Shown here: positions 1-8,751 of the stretch, in pieces
How the letters are laid out: the number at the start of each line of letters is the position of its first letter
How positions within the stretch are numbered: the stretch's first letter is position 1
NCBI RefSeq assembly: GCF_016801985.1
Contig: NZ_JAEVLS010000006.1
Span: 372,001 to 436,000, forward strand
Direction: 5' to 3'
Length of the DNA stretch: 64,000 bases
Origin: Steroidobacter gossypii
GTDB taxonomy: Bacteria; Pseudomonadota; Gammaproteobacteria; Steroidobacterales; Steroidobacteraceae
Program-made: the position numbers and the translations under genes
The notes under the pieces: generated by a model
Database searches by the model: none
Told to the model about the DNA's origin: nothing
Seen by the model: only the letters and a program-made list of their open reading frames with translations

Positions 1-101
1 CCGCGGTGTGCGAGCTCTATGTGCTCTTCTATGCGCTGTGGGGCTGCAAAGTGACCGCAGCGGAGCCCGAGCAACAGCTGACGGCGGCCGCAGAGCGCTG
101 A
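1..101 (+). CDS. C-terminal end of an unidentified protein (truncated by window edge)
   Basis: A reading frame beginning at base 3 is open from the left edge and stops at TGA 99-101, giving 32 residues. It begins with an aromatic, Leu-rich helix (LYVLFYALWGCK) and ends in an Ala/Glu/Gln tail. The overlapping frame that runs to base 199 has poorer protein character, so I take the one ending at 101 as the real gene. Too little is visible to name the family; the hydrophobic stretch could be a last helix of a regulator or a membrane protein. Confidence 0.4.
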   Translation, partial: AVCELYVLFYALWGCKVTAAEPEQQLTAAAER

Positions 102-195
102 TTCGATTCGAGCCGGCCGCTGGACCCACGTCATGCTTGGCGTTCAGCCCGTGTTTGGCGCATAGTCCCGCGTTCGCTAACGAAGGAGAAAACCA

Positions 196-1119
196 ATGAG
201 GCATTCATTGCTAACGTCCTCGCGTCGCGTGGCGCAGGTGTCCGCCCTGGCGATGCTGACCGCACTGTCGGCTTGCTCCAAGCAGGAGCCCGCCACTCAG
301 ACGCCGCCCGTGGCCGAGACGCAGCCGGTGGCGGAGGATGCGCTGGTCGCGAGCATCAACGGCGAGTGGCGCAGTGCCGACGACAAGAGCCGCGATGTGT
401 ACCGCCATCCCAAGGAAGCGCTGGAGTTCTGGGGGCTCGCGCCGGGCATGACGATTCTCGAAGTGCAGCCGGGCGGCGGCTGGTGGAGCGACATTCTGGC
501 TGCGTATGCCAAGGCGACCGGTGGCCAGTACTACGCCACTGCGGCGGATCTGGACAACCCGGAGCTGTCCGAGGCCGCACGCCAGGGCCGCAAGGATTTC
601 GAAGCGCGCTTCGCGGCGAAGCCGGACGTCTATGGCACCGTGCAGTTCGTGAACTTCGGACCCAAGTCGGCCCCGCTGCCGGAGAACACGTTCGATTTCG
701 CGCTGACCGCACGTTCGTTCCATGGCTGGATGGGCAACGGACTCACTGACAAATACCTCAAGGATCTGTACGGCGCGCTCAAGCCCGGTGGCATTCTCGC
801 GATCGAGCAGCATCGCGCCAATCCGGGCGAGCAGGACCCGAAGGCTCCGAGCGGCTACGTGACCGAAGCCTACGTGATCGAGCAGGCGCAGAAGGCCGGC
901 TTCGAACTGGTGGAGCGCTCGGAGATCAACGCCAATGCCAAGGACACCAAGGATCATCCGTTCGGCGTCTGGACGCTGCCGCCCACCAAGCGCACGCGGC
1001 CCTACAGTGAAGGCGCGGACGCGCACGATCCCAACTTCGATCGCGCCAAGTACGATGCGATCGGCGAGTCGGATCGCATGACCTTGAAGTTCCGCAAGCC
1101 CCCAACGTCGACGACTTGA
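196..1119 (+). CDS. SAM-dependent methyltransferase-like lipoprotein
   Basis: The 307-residue product starts at an ATG preceded by an AAGGAG ribosome site (183-188). The N-terminus is a lipoprotein signal ending in the lipobox LSAC (Cys27), followed by a Gln/Pro/Val-rich linker to about residue 48. The remainder reads like a class I methyltransferase of the predicted-methyltransferase type (COG4798-like): a degenerate glycine motif (LEVQPGGGWW), then PENTFDFALTARSFHGW and LKPGGILAIEQH. The glycine loop differs from the usual ExGxGxG form. If the lipobox is used the enzyme would sit outside the cytoplasm, where SAM is not expected, so catalytic activity is uncertain. A strong hairpin follows the stop. 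Confidence 0.75.
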   Translation: MRHSLLTSSRRVAQVSALAMLTALSACSKQEPATQTPPVAETQPVAEDALVASINGEWRSADDKSRDVYRHPKEALEFWGLAPGMTILEVQPGGGWWSDILAAYAKATGGQYYATAADLDNPELSEAARQGRKDFEARFAAKPDVYGTVQFVNFGPKSAPLPENTFDFALTARSFHGWMGNGLTDKYLKDLYGALKPGGILAIEQHRANPGEQDPKAPSGYVTEAYVIEQAQKAGFELVERSEINANAKDTKDHPFGVWTLPPTKRTRPYSEGADAHDPNFDRAKYDAIGESDRMTLKFRKPPTSTT

Positions 1120-1130
1120 TGCGACGAGTG

Positions 1131-1174
1131 TCTCGGAGCGGCCGGTGACCGTCAGTCACCGAGCCGCTCCGAGA
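1131..1174 (+). terminator. Long GC-rich hairpin after the methyltransferase gene
   Basis: Arms TCTCGGAGCGGC (1131-1142) and GCCGCTCCGAGA (1163-1174) pair over 12 bp. The stem continues with CGGTGAC (1143-1149) and GTCACCG (1155-1161), leaving a 5-base loop and one bulged A. It begins 11 bases after the stop at 1119. There is no T-run, so it is either a Rho-dependent end with a 3' protective hairpin or another RNA structure. Confidence 0.5.
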
Positions 1175-1238
1175 ACGCGCCGGCCCGGATAACCGGGTTG
1201 GATAAGATCGCCCGCGACTACAACAGTGGGGATCATCG

Positions 1239-4200
1239 ATGAGTGGACGTTGCAACGGGCCACCCTCGTCCGCGGTATGCGCGGTGTTGTGCGCCGTCTT
1301 TGCCGCTCAGGGACTCTCGGCCGCGGAGCGGGATCGCGGATATCGAGACATCGCCTTCACCGCGACCGAAGGGACGTGGATGAGCCTGGACGTGAGTCCC
1401 GACGGCAACACCATCGCCTTCGATCTGCTCAACGATATCTATGTGATGCCCGCAGCCGGCGGCCCCGCCACTGCCATCCACTCCGGTCCCGCTGCACAGC
1501 GCAGCCCCCAATTCAGCCCCGACGGCCAATCGCTGGTGTATCTCAGCGACGAAACCGGCGCCGACAACCTCTGGATCTCGGCGCTCGATGGCTCGAACCC
1601 GCGTCAGATCAGCGAAGAAACATTGGCGATGATCACCGGACCGGCGTGGGCGCACGACGGCCGTTCCATCGTGGCGGTGAAGACCACTGCCAGCACGTAC
1701 GAGATGAAAACATCAGAGCTGCGCCGTTTCTTCCTGGACGGCGCGCCCGAGCAGGTCGTGGTGCCCAAGCCTGCCAGCGGCAGAGATGTACAGGAGCCGC
1801 GCCTGTCCCCCGATGGCCGCCATGTTTATTACACCGAACGCAAGGGCGGCGATCATTACGTGTATCTCAACACGGGCCTGAGCAACTTCGTGATTCGTCG
1901 TCACGATCTGCAGACTGGCGCAAGCATCGATCTCATCGGCGGATTTGGCAGCGCCACCACGCCCGAAGTCTCGCCCGATGGCAACAGCGTCGCATTCATT
2001 CGCCGTGTGGGCGCCAAGACCGTTTTGTTTCGTTATGACGTCACCGCTGGCACACAGCATCCGGTGTATCAGGAGCTGGATCGCGATCTGCAGGGCGACT
2101 ACATCCCTCAGGAACACTATTACCCGGCATTCGGCTGGTTCCCGGACAATCGGCATGTCGCCATCTGGGGCAAAGGGCGGTTGCTCAAAATCGATGTGCA
2201 AACCGGCAGCGCGACGCAGATTCCGTTTCAGGCGCTGGCGCGCCATCGCATCCACGATGCGCTGCGCACGCAGCTCGATGCCGCTCCTGGTCAGGTCGAC
2301 GTGCGCATCTTCCGGCATCTCGCCGTGTCGCCGAATGGTGAACTACTGTTTCGTGCTCTCGGAAAACTGTGGCGGCAGGATCTGGTCGGCCGACGTGCTC
2401 CACAGCGACTCACCAAGTCCGCGCAGTCCGAGAACGATCCCGCGTGGTCGACAGACGGGCGGCAGATTGCTTTTGTCGAATGGAATGACGAGACGGGTTC
2501 GTCTCTCAAGCTGCGTGCTGCCAATGGCGGCAAAGAACGGATCCTCGCCACCAGCCGCGGCGTGATTCGCCAGCCGACGTTCTCTCATGACGGCAAGCGC
2601 ATCGCTTATCGCATCATGGAGGAAGACAGGGCGATGGGCGGTGCAGCCGACCGGGTGGGCATCTACATCGTGAATGTCGATGGCAGCGGCGAGCGCTTTC
2701 TCACCGAAGCCGCTGGGCTCGCGCAGTTCTCACCTGACGACAAGCGCGTCTATTTCTTCGGTGCGCCGGACTACGTCGGGCGTAGAGTCGTCCAGCTCCG
2801 CAGTATCGGCGTCGATGGCCAGGGTGCTCGCGAACACGCGTACGCCGAAACAGCGGACACCGGTGATTTCACCTTGAGTCCCAACGGCCAGTGGCTGGCG
2901 TTCAAAGAGTTCAACCAGCTCTATGTGATGCCCTACAAAGAGCACGACGAGCCGTTCGCCGTCACCGCAGTAGGGAACGAAGCCGCGCGTCGCCTGACCA
3001 CTGTCGGCGGATTCGAGATGGTCTGGACGCCGGACTCTGCCAGGTTGCTTTGGACCCTGGGCCGAGATCTGTTCGTGACTGCGCCGGGCGATCACGGCTT
3101 GGTTGAGAATCCGCAGCGTGCAATCACGTTGACGGCGCCAGCCGATGTGCCCGAAGGAACGATCGCATTCGTCAACGCGCGCATCATCCCGATGACCGAC
3201 GCGAATGTGATCGAGCGTGGCGCCGTGGTCGTCGAGCGAAATCGAATCAAAGCCGTCGGCTCAATGGACAGCGTCACTGTTCCGAAAGGCGCGAAAGTGA
3301 TCGATCTCGGTGGCAAGACGATCATGCCAGGCATGTTCGATGCGCACGGCCACATCGACTGCTGTTACATGACCGGCATCACGCCGGTGAAGCGGCCGAC
3401 ACACTACGCCGCGCTCGCTTACGGTGTCACCACCAACTTCGATCCATACGCGAGCGAGCTGACGAGTTACGAGGCCACCGAGATGACTCTGGCAGGCGAG
3501 CTGGTGGGGCCGCGCTGGTTGAGCACGGGCGCTGTGATCTACGGGCGTTCCGGTAAGCCGGACCGCATCTATGACCCCATCTTCAGCCTGGAAGACGCGC
3601 GCAACATCGTGCGTCGGAAGGCCGCGATCGGTGGAAACATTCTCAAGAGCTATAAGCTGACCACGCGCGAGCAAAAGCAGTGGCTGCTGCAAGCAGCGGC
3701 CGAAGGGGGCTTGATGGTGGACGCCGAGGGTGCGGGGCACTTCTACGATAACGTCAGCATGATCCTCGATGGCCATACCAATCTCGAGCACAACCTGCCA
3801 GTGGCGACGTACTACGACGATCTGCTCCAGCTGTTCAAGCATTCGACCGTCTCGAGCACGCCGACGCTCATCGTCACGTTCGGCGAACTGTTCGGCGAAA
3901 ACTACATCTATCAGCATCAGGAGCCATGGAAGGAGAGCAAAGTCCGCAGCTACATCCCGGGCGTGAACAACGCTTACAACCCTATTCTGGGGGCAGTCGA
4001 GGCGCCGTTGTATGTGCGTGGCATGCAGACCATCCATTATGCGGACGAGCTTTACGACATCGGTTTCCGTTCGGTGGGACGCTCGATCAAGCGACTCGAC
4101 GATGCCGGTGTAACCATCAACGTAGGATCGCATGGGCAGGCGTCGGGCATCGCCATTCATTGGGAGATGCAGTTGCTTGCTGAAGGCGGCATGTCGCCGA

Positions 4201-4496
4201 TGCGAAGCCTGCGTGCGGCGACCATCAACGGCGCGCGAACCTATGGGCTGGATCATCAGCTCGGATCCATCGAGCCCGGTAAGCTCGCCGACCTGATCGT
4301 GCTGGAGCGTGACCCGCTCGCCGATATCCAGAATACCAACAGTGTTCGCTACACGATGGTGAACGGCCGGTTGTACGACGCCGAAAGCATGAATGAGATC
4401 GGTAATTACGACCGGCCGCGGACGCGGTTTTATTGGGAGCTCGGCGAGCGTCACGGTATCGACTGGAGCCCGGCGTGGGCCGGACACAAACATTGA
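1239..4496 (+). CDS. Beta-propeller (TolB/WD40-like) plus amidohydrolase fusion, exported
   Basis: The 1085-residue protein has a signal peptide ending near AAQGLSAAE. It is followed by about 600 residues of repeated propeller blades with the signature SPDG (LDVSPDGNTIAF, FSPDGQSLVY, LSPDGRHVYY, LSPNGQWLAF). From about residue 640 comes an amidohydrolase: a small beta-domain (AFVNARIIPM), then the metal-binding HxH in MFDAHGHID near residue 702, and the C-terminal GSIEPGKLADLIVLERDPL typical of imidazolonepropionase/D-aminoacylase-like enzymes. Proteins of this architecture are predicted periplasmic dipeptidases or cyclic-amide hydrolases; the substrate is unknown. The ATG at 1239 has only a weak GGGG ribosome site. 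No close operon partners. Confidence 0.85.
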   Translation: MSGRCNGPPSSAVCAVLCAVFAAQGLSAAERDRGYRDIAFTATEGTWMSLDVSPDGNTIAFDLLNDIYVMPAAGGPATAIHSGPAAQRSPQFSPDGQSLVYLSDETGADNLWISALDGSNPRQISEETLAMITGPAWAHDGRSIVAVKTTASTYEMKTSELRRFFLDGAPEQVVVPKPASGRDVQEPRLSPDGRHVYYTERKGGDHYVYLNTGLSNFVIRRHDLQTGASIDLIGGFGSATTPEVSPDGNSVAFIRRVGAKTVLFRYDVTAGTQHPVYQELDRDLQGDYIPQEHYYPAFGWFPDNRHVAIWGKGRLLKIDVQTGSATQIPFQALARHRIHDALRTQLDAAPGQVDVRIFRHLAVSPNGELLFRALGKLWRQDLVGRRAPQRLTKSAQSENDPAWSTDGRQIAFVEWNDETGSSLKLRAANGGKERILATSRGVIRQPTFSHDGKRIAYRIMEEDRAMGGAADRVGIYIVNVDGSGERFLTEAAGLAQFSPDDKRVYFFGAPDYVGRRVVQLRSIGVDGQGAREHAYAETADTGDFTLSPNGQWLAFKEFNQLYVMPYKEHDEPFAVTAVGNEAARRLTTVGGFEMVWTPDSARLLWTLGRDLFVTAPGDHGLVENPQRAITLTAPADVPEGTIAFVNARIIPMTDANVIERGAVVVERNRIKAVGSMDSVTVPKGAKVIDLGGKTIMPGMFDAHGHIDCCYMTGITPVKRPTHYAALAYGVTTNFDPYASELTSYEATEMTLAGELVGPRWLSTGAVIYGRSGKPDRIYDPIFSLEDARNIVRRKAAIGGNILKSYKLTTREQKQWLLQAAAEGGLMVDAEGAGHFYDNVSMILDGHTNLEHNLPVATYYDDLLQLFKHSTVSSTPTLIVTFGELFGENYIYQHQEPWKESKVRSYIPGVNNAYNPILGAVEAPLYVRGMQTIHYADELYDIGFRSVGRSIKRLDDAGVTINVGSHGQASGIAIHWEMQLLAEGGMSPMRSLRAATINGARTYGLDHQLGSIEPGKLADLIVLERDPLADIQNTNSVRYTMVNGRLYDAESMNEIGNYDRPRTRFYWELGERHGIDWSPAWAGHKH

Positions 4497-4730
4497 GTCG
4501 GTTGAATCGTGGATAGTCGCACGCCGGGCCGTACATCGCGCGACAGCTTATAACTTACGGTTTCGTCTCGGAGTAGCCACGCATAAATCGGCAGATTCGG
4601 ATGCAACTCCGCATCGCGTCTCGGCGTTTAGCACCGCGATGTGAGGCGCGGCATCGATGAGGGAAATTTCCTTTCGCGATTCTCGCGGGGGACCTCATAG
4701 ATCAGTCAACAGGCGTCGAGGAGACGACAC
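4497..4730. other. Intergenic region, no gene seen
   Basis: 234 bases between the amidohydrolase and the Gln-rich small protein. I see no credible ORF or RNA gene. A perfect 10-base palindrome GGAAATTTCC lies at 4662-4671 and a GAGGAG ribosome site just before 4731. Confidence 0.4.
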
Positions 4731-5057
4731 ATGTCGAACGAGCGTAATAATCCGCAGGACAAGGATCGCAATCAGCAATTGGGCGACGAAGCCAATCGCA
4801 ATCAGCAGCAACAGAACTCACCGGGTGGCCGACAGCAGGGCCAGAGCCCCTCGCGGCAGGATCAGCAGGTCCGCCAGGACCAGCAGGGCGGCGGCTCCCG
4901 CTCTGGCCAGCAAAGCCAGCAAAGCGGGCAGCGCGGCCAGCCGGGTCAGCAGTCCGGTCAAGGCCAGATGCGCTCACCGCAGCAAGGTGGGCAGCAGGGC
5001 AGTCGCGAGCACCAGCAGGACATCCGTCAGCCGGGAGACCGGGACCGTAACCGCTGA
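4731..5057 (+). CDS. Small low-complexity Gln/Gly/Arg/Ser-rich hydrophilic protein
   Basis: A 108-residue product made almost entirely of Gln, Gly, Ser, Arg, Asn and Asp, with repeated QQSGQ/QQGGQQ-type units and no hydrophobic segment, Cys or Trp. It starts MSNERNNPQDKDRN and ends DRDRNR. A good GAGGAG ribosome site sits about 9 bases before the ATG, and a terminator hairpin follows, which supports a real monocistronic gene. Composition resembles intrinsically disordered, stress-type hydrophilins, but I recognise no family and assign no function. The opposite frame here is a shadow. Confidence 0.65.
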   Translation: MSNERNNPQDKDRNQQLGDEANRNQQQQNSPGGRQQGQSPSRQDQQVRQDQQGGGSRSGQQSQQSGQRGQPGQQSGQGQMRSPQQGGQQGSREHQQDIRQPGDRDRNR

Positions 5058-5137
5058 TGGGTTGAAGCTCGTCGTCCCGATGGGGCCGTTTGGCAAAGGC
5101 ACAATGCGCGGTCCCATCTCGACGGCGGGTCACCAGG

Positions 5138-5168
5138 AAAGCCAGCCGGAGGTCCGGCTGGCTTTTTT
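5138..5168. terminator. Rho-independent terminator
   Basis: AGCCAGCCGGA (5140-5150) and TCCGGCTGGCT (5153-5163) form a perfect 11-bp stem, followed by T-run 5163-5168 on the plus strand and preceded by AAA (5138-5140). It can end the small Gln-rich gene. On the minus strand it overlaps the stop codon (5167-5169) of the MFS gene, so it may act in both directions. Confidence 0.85.
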
Positions 5169-6339
5169 ACTTGGGTGCCACTGCGAGCTCGACCCGGCGA
5201 AGCGCCCAGTACGCAACGACTAGCACCGACCAGCAGATCGTCAGCACGATCGGAATCAGTTCCAGTCCCCTGTGTTGCGCGATCAAGCCGCAAATGGCCG
5301 GCAAAGCAGCCAGCCCGACCGCAGCGATCGAGATCTGCAAGCCGACGGTGTTGGCCGTGTGCTGTGGGCCGACACGCGCCGGCGTGGTTGCAATCAATGA
5401 CGGAAAGATCGGGCCGGACGCAAAGCCCACCAGCATGATCGCTGCTGTGTCGACCAGCGGATGAACGTTCGATGCCAGCGCGAGCATGCCGCCCAGCGCG
5501 GTCACGATGCAGAGCTTGATGACTGCATCGGGGCTGACATCCGCCGGCAGGAGCGCATAGCTCAGACGACTGGCGAACAAGCCTCCCCAGTAGAGCGAGA
5601 CCGCGGTGCCGGCCGACGCGGTGGCGATGTCACGCGCTTCGTACAACAGTGAAAAGACCCAGGCGCCCGCAGCGGCTTCACATCCCGTATAGAAAAAGAA
5701 CACCAGCAATGACAGCTGTACCTTGCCGAGTCGCAATGTTTCCAACAGGTGCGCCGGACGATGATGCTCTTGATGGGCTGGCGTAGGCGGCGGCCAGTGC
5801 TTGCGCGACAACGCGAAGGCGACCGCGAGCGCGACTTCGATGCCTACGATGATGCGATAGCCGAGTTGCCATTCGCGATCCGCCGTGAGCACGGCAGTCA
5901 TCAAAGCGGGGCCGGCGGCGGCGCCCACTCCATAGAACGCGTGCAGAACATTCACTACGCGTGCCGAATAGCGTGTAGCCGCGTGCGTATTGATCGCGGC
6001 GTCGATCGAGCCTGCGCCGAAGCCGGTCAGTAGTCCCAGCGCCACCAGCACGATCCAGCTTGGCGCGATCGTGTAACTGAACAGGCTGATCGCCGTGAGC
6101 GCGCACGAGAGCGCGAGCAGATCGCCGATGCTCAGGCGGCGCAAGATTGCGCCCGTCGCGGTGCTCGCAATCACCGATCCCACTGTCACAGTGACGAACA
6201 ACGGCCCCAGTGCATCCTGCGGCAGCTGAAAATAGCGACGAATCGCCGGCCAGGCGACGCCGATGACCGCATCGGGCAGACCCAGAGCAATAAAGCCCAC
6301 GAAGCTCAGGACGAGCAGCAGCGTATTGCGTCGTGACAT
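5167..6339 (-). CDS. MFS transporter
   Basis: A 390-residue integral membrane protein with about 12 hydrophobic helices, beginning LLLVLSFVGFIALGLPDAVIG. It shows MFS features such as GFGAGSIDAAINTHAA in helix 4 and GVGAAAGPALM in helix 5, resembling the FucP/YfkF-type sugar or small-solute permeases. Length is normal for the family. It lies 11 bases downstream of the GlxA-type regulator on the same strand, so the two are probably cotranscribed and the regulator may respond to the transported solute. Substrate cannot be read from the sequence. Confidence 0.85.
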   Translation of the reverse strand: MSRRNTLLLVLSFVGFIALGLPDAVIGVAWPAIRRYFQLPQDALGPLFVTVTVGSVIASTATGAILRRLSIGDLLALSCALTAISLFSYTIAPSWIVLVALGLLTGFGAGSIDAAINTHAATRYSARVVNVLHAFYGVGAAAGPALMTAVLTADREWQLGYRIIVGIEVALAVAFALSRKHWPPPTPAHQEHHRPAHLLETLRLGKVQLSLLVFFFYTGCEAAAGAWVFSLLYEARDIATASAGTAVSLYWGGLFASRLSYALLPADVSPDAVIKLCIVTALGGMLALASNVHPLVDTAAIMLVGFASGPIFPSLIATTPARVGPQHTANTVGLQISIAAVGLAALPAICGLIAQHRGLELIPIVLTICWSVLVVAYWALRRVELAVAPK

Positions 6340-6350
6340 GCGGGATGGAT

Positions 6351-7322
6351 TCAGCGCGCGGCGAACTGCCGACGATACGTGGCCGGACTGGTCCCGGCAA
6401 CACGTCGGAAATGCCGTCGAAACGTTTCCTGCGATTTGAATCCCACTGCTTCCGCGACATGCGGCAGCGAATGTCGGCCCGCCTGCAGCAGATCTTTCGC
6501 CAGCGCGACGCGCTCACGAATCAACCATTCGTAGGGGCCGAAACCCACCGTATCCTGAAATTGGCGTTGCAACGTCCGCGGACTCATGGCAGCCCGGCGC
6601 GCCAATGTTTTCAATGTGTGGGCCTGCGCCGGGTGCGACCGGACCCAATCGATCAGCTTGGACAAACGGTTGCGCTCGTCTTGCGGCATGGGGCGCGGCA
6701 GGTACTGGGCCTGACCACCCTCACGATGCGGCGGAATCACCAATCGTTGTGCCACCTGGTTGGCGATCCTGGCGCCATAGTCCCGCCGCACGAGGTGTAA
6801 CAACATGTCCAGTCCAGCGGCGGAGCCAGCCGAGGTGAGCACCTGCCCGGAATCGATGTAGAGCGAGTTGGGTTCGACGGTGACGCCAGGGTAGCGTCTG
6901 CTCAGGCGCTCGGCGTAGCGCCAGTGGGTGGTGACCGTTCGCCCCTCGAGCACGCCCGCGGCAGCGAGCACGAACACGCCCGAACAGATCGTGCAAAGGC
7001 GCGCTCCGCGCTCGTAAGCAGCGCGAATCTTTCGCAATAGGGCAGGCGGAGGCAGTTCGTCCGCATTCCGCCAACCTGGAATCACGATCGTATCCGCCTG
7101 GTCGAGCAGCGCCAGCGAGTTGGGCACTCGCACTTCGATTCCACCGGCGGCGCGCAGCGGCCCGCGCTCGGCCGAGCACACCGAGAACTCGTACCACTCG
7201 ACCGCCAGCTCGGGCCGCTCCAGTGCGAACAACTCGACCACGCAACCGAATTCGAACGTGCACAGCCCGTCGTAGGCCACAGCCACCACCCGATGACGTT
7301 GCGGTCGCGATCTTTTGCTCAT
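6351..7322 (-). CDS. GlxA-family transcriptional regulator (DJ-1/PfpI domain + AraC HTH)
   Basis: 323 residues. The N-terminal two-thirds is a DJ-1/PfpI-like class I glutamine-amidotransferase fold with the nucleophile-elbow region ARLCTICSGVFVLAAAG, and TTHWRYAERLSRRYP, the usual GlxA/FtrA sequence. The C-terminal about 100 residues form an AraC double helix-turn-helix (LARRAAMSPRTLQRQFQDTVG and VAEAVGFKSQETFRRHFRR). Members activate catabolic or detoxification genes. It precedes the MFS gene by 11 bases and is divergent from the rhodanese gene. Confidence 0.9.
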   Translation of the reverse strand: MSKRSRPQRHRVVAVAYDGLCTFEFGCVVELFALERPELAVEWYEFSVCSAERGPLRAAGGIEVRVPNSLALLDQADTIVIPGWRNADELPPPALLRKIRAAYERGARLCTICSGVFVLAAAGVLEGRTVTTHWRYAERLSRRYPGVTVEPNSLYIDSGQVLTSAGSAAGLDMLLHLVRRDYGARIANQVAQRLVIPPHREGGQAQYLPRPMPQDERNRLSKLIDWVRSHPAQAHTLKTLARRAAMSPRTLQRQFQDTVGFGPYEWLIRERVALAKDLLQAGRHSLPHVAEAVGFKSQETFRRHFRRVAGTSPATYRRQFAAR

Positions 7323-7413
7323 GGCGCGATGTTACCGATCTATGGCGTCAGCGCCAGTGCGGGCGTGAGCTGTGTTTGCGCACAATGTCTTTACCGATCC
7401 ACTGGAGGCGTTT

Positions 7414-7815
7414 ATGACGACCGCTGTGACCGCTGTTCCGCCCGCTGCCAGCGACCGCGCGCTTAGGCATTTCGAGTCGGCGCTGGAATTCGAAACCGAT
7501 TGCTGGGACGTACACGACGCCATGTCCAGCGGCAAGGCCGATTTCGTGCTGCTCGACGTGCGCAGTCACGTCCTCTATGAGAAAGGGCACGTGCCCGGCG
7601 CGGTGAGCCTGCCGCATGCGAAGATCATCGAGGGCACGCTGCGCGACTATCCGCCGCAAACGGTATTCGTGGTGTACTGCGCCGGCCCTCATTGCAACGG
7701 CGCTCATCGTGGCGCGATCCGACTGGCGCGACTCGGCCGGCCCGTGAAATTGATGATCGGCGGCGTCACGGGCTGGCTGGACGAAGGCTTCACTTTGGAG
7801 ACAGGCAAAACATGA
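7414..7815 (+). CDS. Rhodanese-like sulfurtransferase domain protein
   Basis: 133 residues, a single rhodanese domain: DFVLLDVRSHVLYEKGHVPGAVSLPHA followed by the active-site loop with Cys89 in VVYCAGPHCNGAHRGA and the CH2-like GGVTGWLDEG. I chose ATG 7414 because GGAGG (7404-7408) lies at correct spacing, although the frame is open from 7372. The stop overlaps the next ATG (ATGA at 7812-7815), so translation is coupled to the GNAT gene. It likely handles sulfane sulfur or acts as a small regulatory phosphatase-like domain; substrate unknown. Confidence 0.88.
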   Translation: MTTAVTAVPPAASDRALRHFESALEFETDCWDVHDAMSSGKADFVLLDVRSHVLYEKGHVPGAVSLPHAKIIEGTLRDYPPQTVFVVYCAGPHCNGAHRGAIRLARLGRPVKLMIGGVTGWLDEGFTLETGKT

Positions 7816-8267
7816 TCCGCCCTGCTCTGGCGTCGGACGCGCCGCAATTGTTGTCGCTGATGCGAGGCCTGGCTCGTTTCGAAGGCTATGACGATCGGTT
7901 CGCGGTGACGGTGGAGGCGCTGCTCGAGCGCGGCTTCGCCGCAGAGCGTCCGCCGGAGTTCACTGCATGGGTGGCTGAGCTCGACGGATCGTTGGTGGGC
8001 TACGCTGTGATCTACGTCATCCCCTATACGTTCGATCTCCGTCCGACCGTCGTGCTGAAGGAGCTGTTCATCGACGAAGCGGCGCGGGGCCGAAACTTCG
8101 GACACGGGTTGATGAACGCCGTGGTCGAGCACGCGCGCTCGCTGAATGCGCGATTGCTCCGGTGGCAGGTGCTGCCGGACAATACCGCCGCCAGAAATTT
8201 CTATCGACAGCACGGCGGCGCCGTGGACTCCGATTGGGAAAATTGGTGCATCGATCTCGATCGATGA
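7812..8267 (+). CDS. GNAT family N-acetyltransferase
   Basis: 151 residues with the GNAT core: MIRPALASDAPQLLSLMRGL at the start, VVLKELFIDEAARGRNFGHG carrying the acetyl-CoA pyrophosphate-binding R-x-x-G-x-G type loop, and NTAARNFYRQHGG near the C-terminus. The sequence most resembles spermidine/spermine or amino-group acetyltransferases of the diamine type, but the substrate is not certain. Start overlaps the rhodanese stop by 4 bases. Confidence 0.85.
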   Translation: MIRPALASDAPQLLSLMRGLARFEGYDDRFAVTVEALLERGFAAERPPEFTAWVAELDGSLVGYAVIYVIPYTFDLRPTVVLKELFIDEAARGRNFGHGLMNAVVEHARSLNARLLRWQVLPDNTAARNFYRQHGGAVDSDWENWCIDLDR

Positions 8268-8328
8268 CGGCGCGGCTGCGAGCGGCGGGGCGCTGGCCAA
8301 AAGCCGCGCATGCTCCTACTCTTACTGC

Positions 8329-8748
8329 ATGTCCAGCATCAGTATCAGAGCGGTCATTCTCGCCAGTCTCGCGGTTCTTGGGGTGGACATCGTTTCCAGC
8401 CTGTTGCTCACCACAATGTTCGGCGGCCCTGGCTTCGGTTCCGGCCTGTCGGAGGAGGAGATCCGGCGCGCTTACCAGGTGCTGCTCCAGGACGTGCGTT
8501 ATCTCACCTTCGGCCTGATCCTGGGCACCGCTTCGACCGTGCTCGGCGGCTATCTCGCCGCGCGCCTGGCGCGCACCATGCCGTACTTCAACGCGCTGGC
8601 GTTCGGGGTGCTCGCGCTGCTGATCAGCGCGATCGGCTCGGGCGATGTGCCCACCTGGTTCAAACTCATCGGCCTGCTGTTGACCTTGCCGGCCGCGTTG
8701 CTCGGCGGCCATCTCGCCAAGCAGCAGATGAGTCGGCCAGTGGCTTGA
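8329..8748 (+). CDS. Small four-helix membrane protein, unknown
   Basis: 139 residues from ATG 8329, with about four hydrophobic segments (SIRAVILASLAVLGVDIVSS; LTFGLILGTASTVLGGYLAA; FNALAFGVLALLISAIG; LIGLLLTLPAALLGGHLA). The second and fourth helices carry a repeated LGGYLAARLAR / LGGHLAKQ pattern. It lies 61 bases after the GNAT gene. No family recognised. The frame is also open upstream, but that part has no membrane or protein character and overlaps the GNAT gene. Confidence 0.7.
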   Translation: MSSISIRAVILASLAVLGVDIVSSLLLTTMFGGPGFGSGLSEEEIRRAYQVLLQDVRYLTFGLILGTASTVLGGYLAARLARTMPYFNALAFGVLALLISAIGSGDVPTWFKLIGLLLTLPAALLGGHLAKQQMSRPVA

Positions 8749-8751
8749 TCT

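Noticed and set aside
8-199. 63-codon frame at the left edge
   Set aside because: The alternative frame ending at 101 looks more protein-like; this one runs into the ribosome site of the next gene.
3261-4493. 410-codon minus-strand open frame
   Set aside because: Antisense to the amidohydrolase domain, no motifs.
4657-5223. 188-codon frame overlapping the Gln-rich gene
   Set aside because: No ribosome site and runs through the terminator; the frame at 4731 has both signals.
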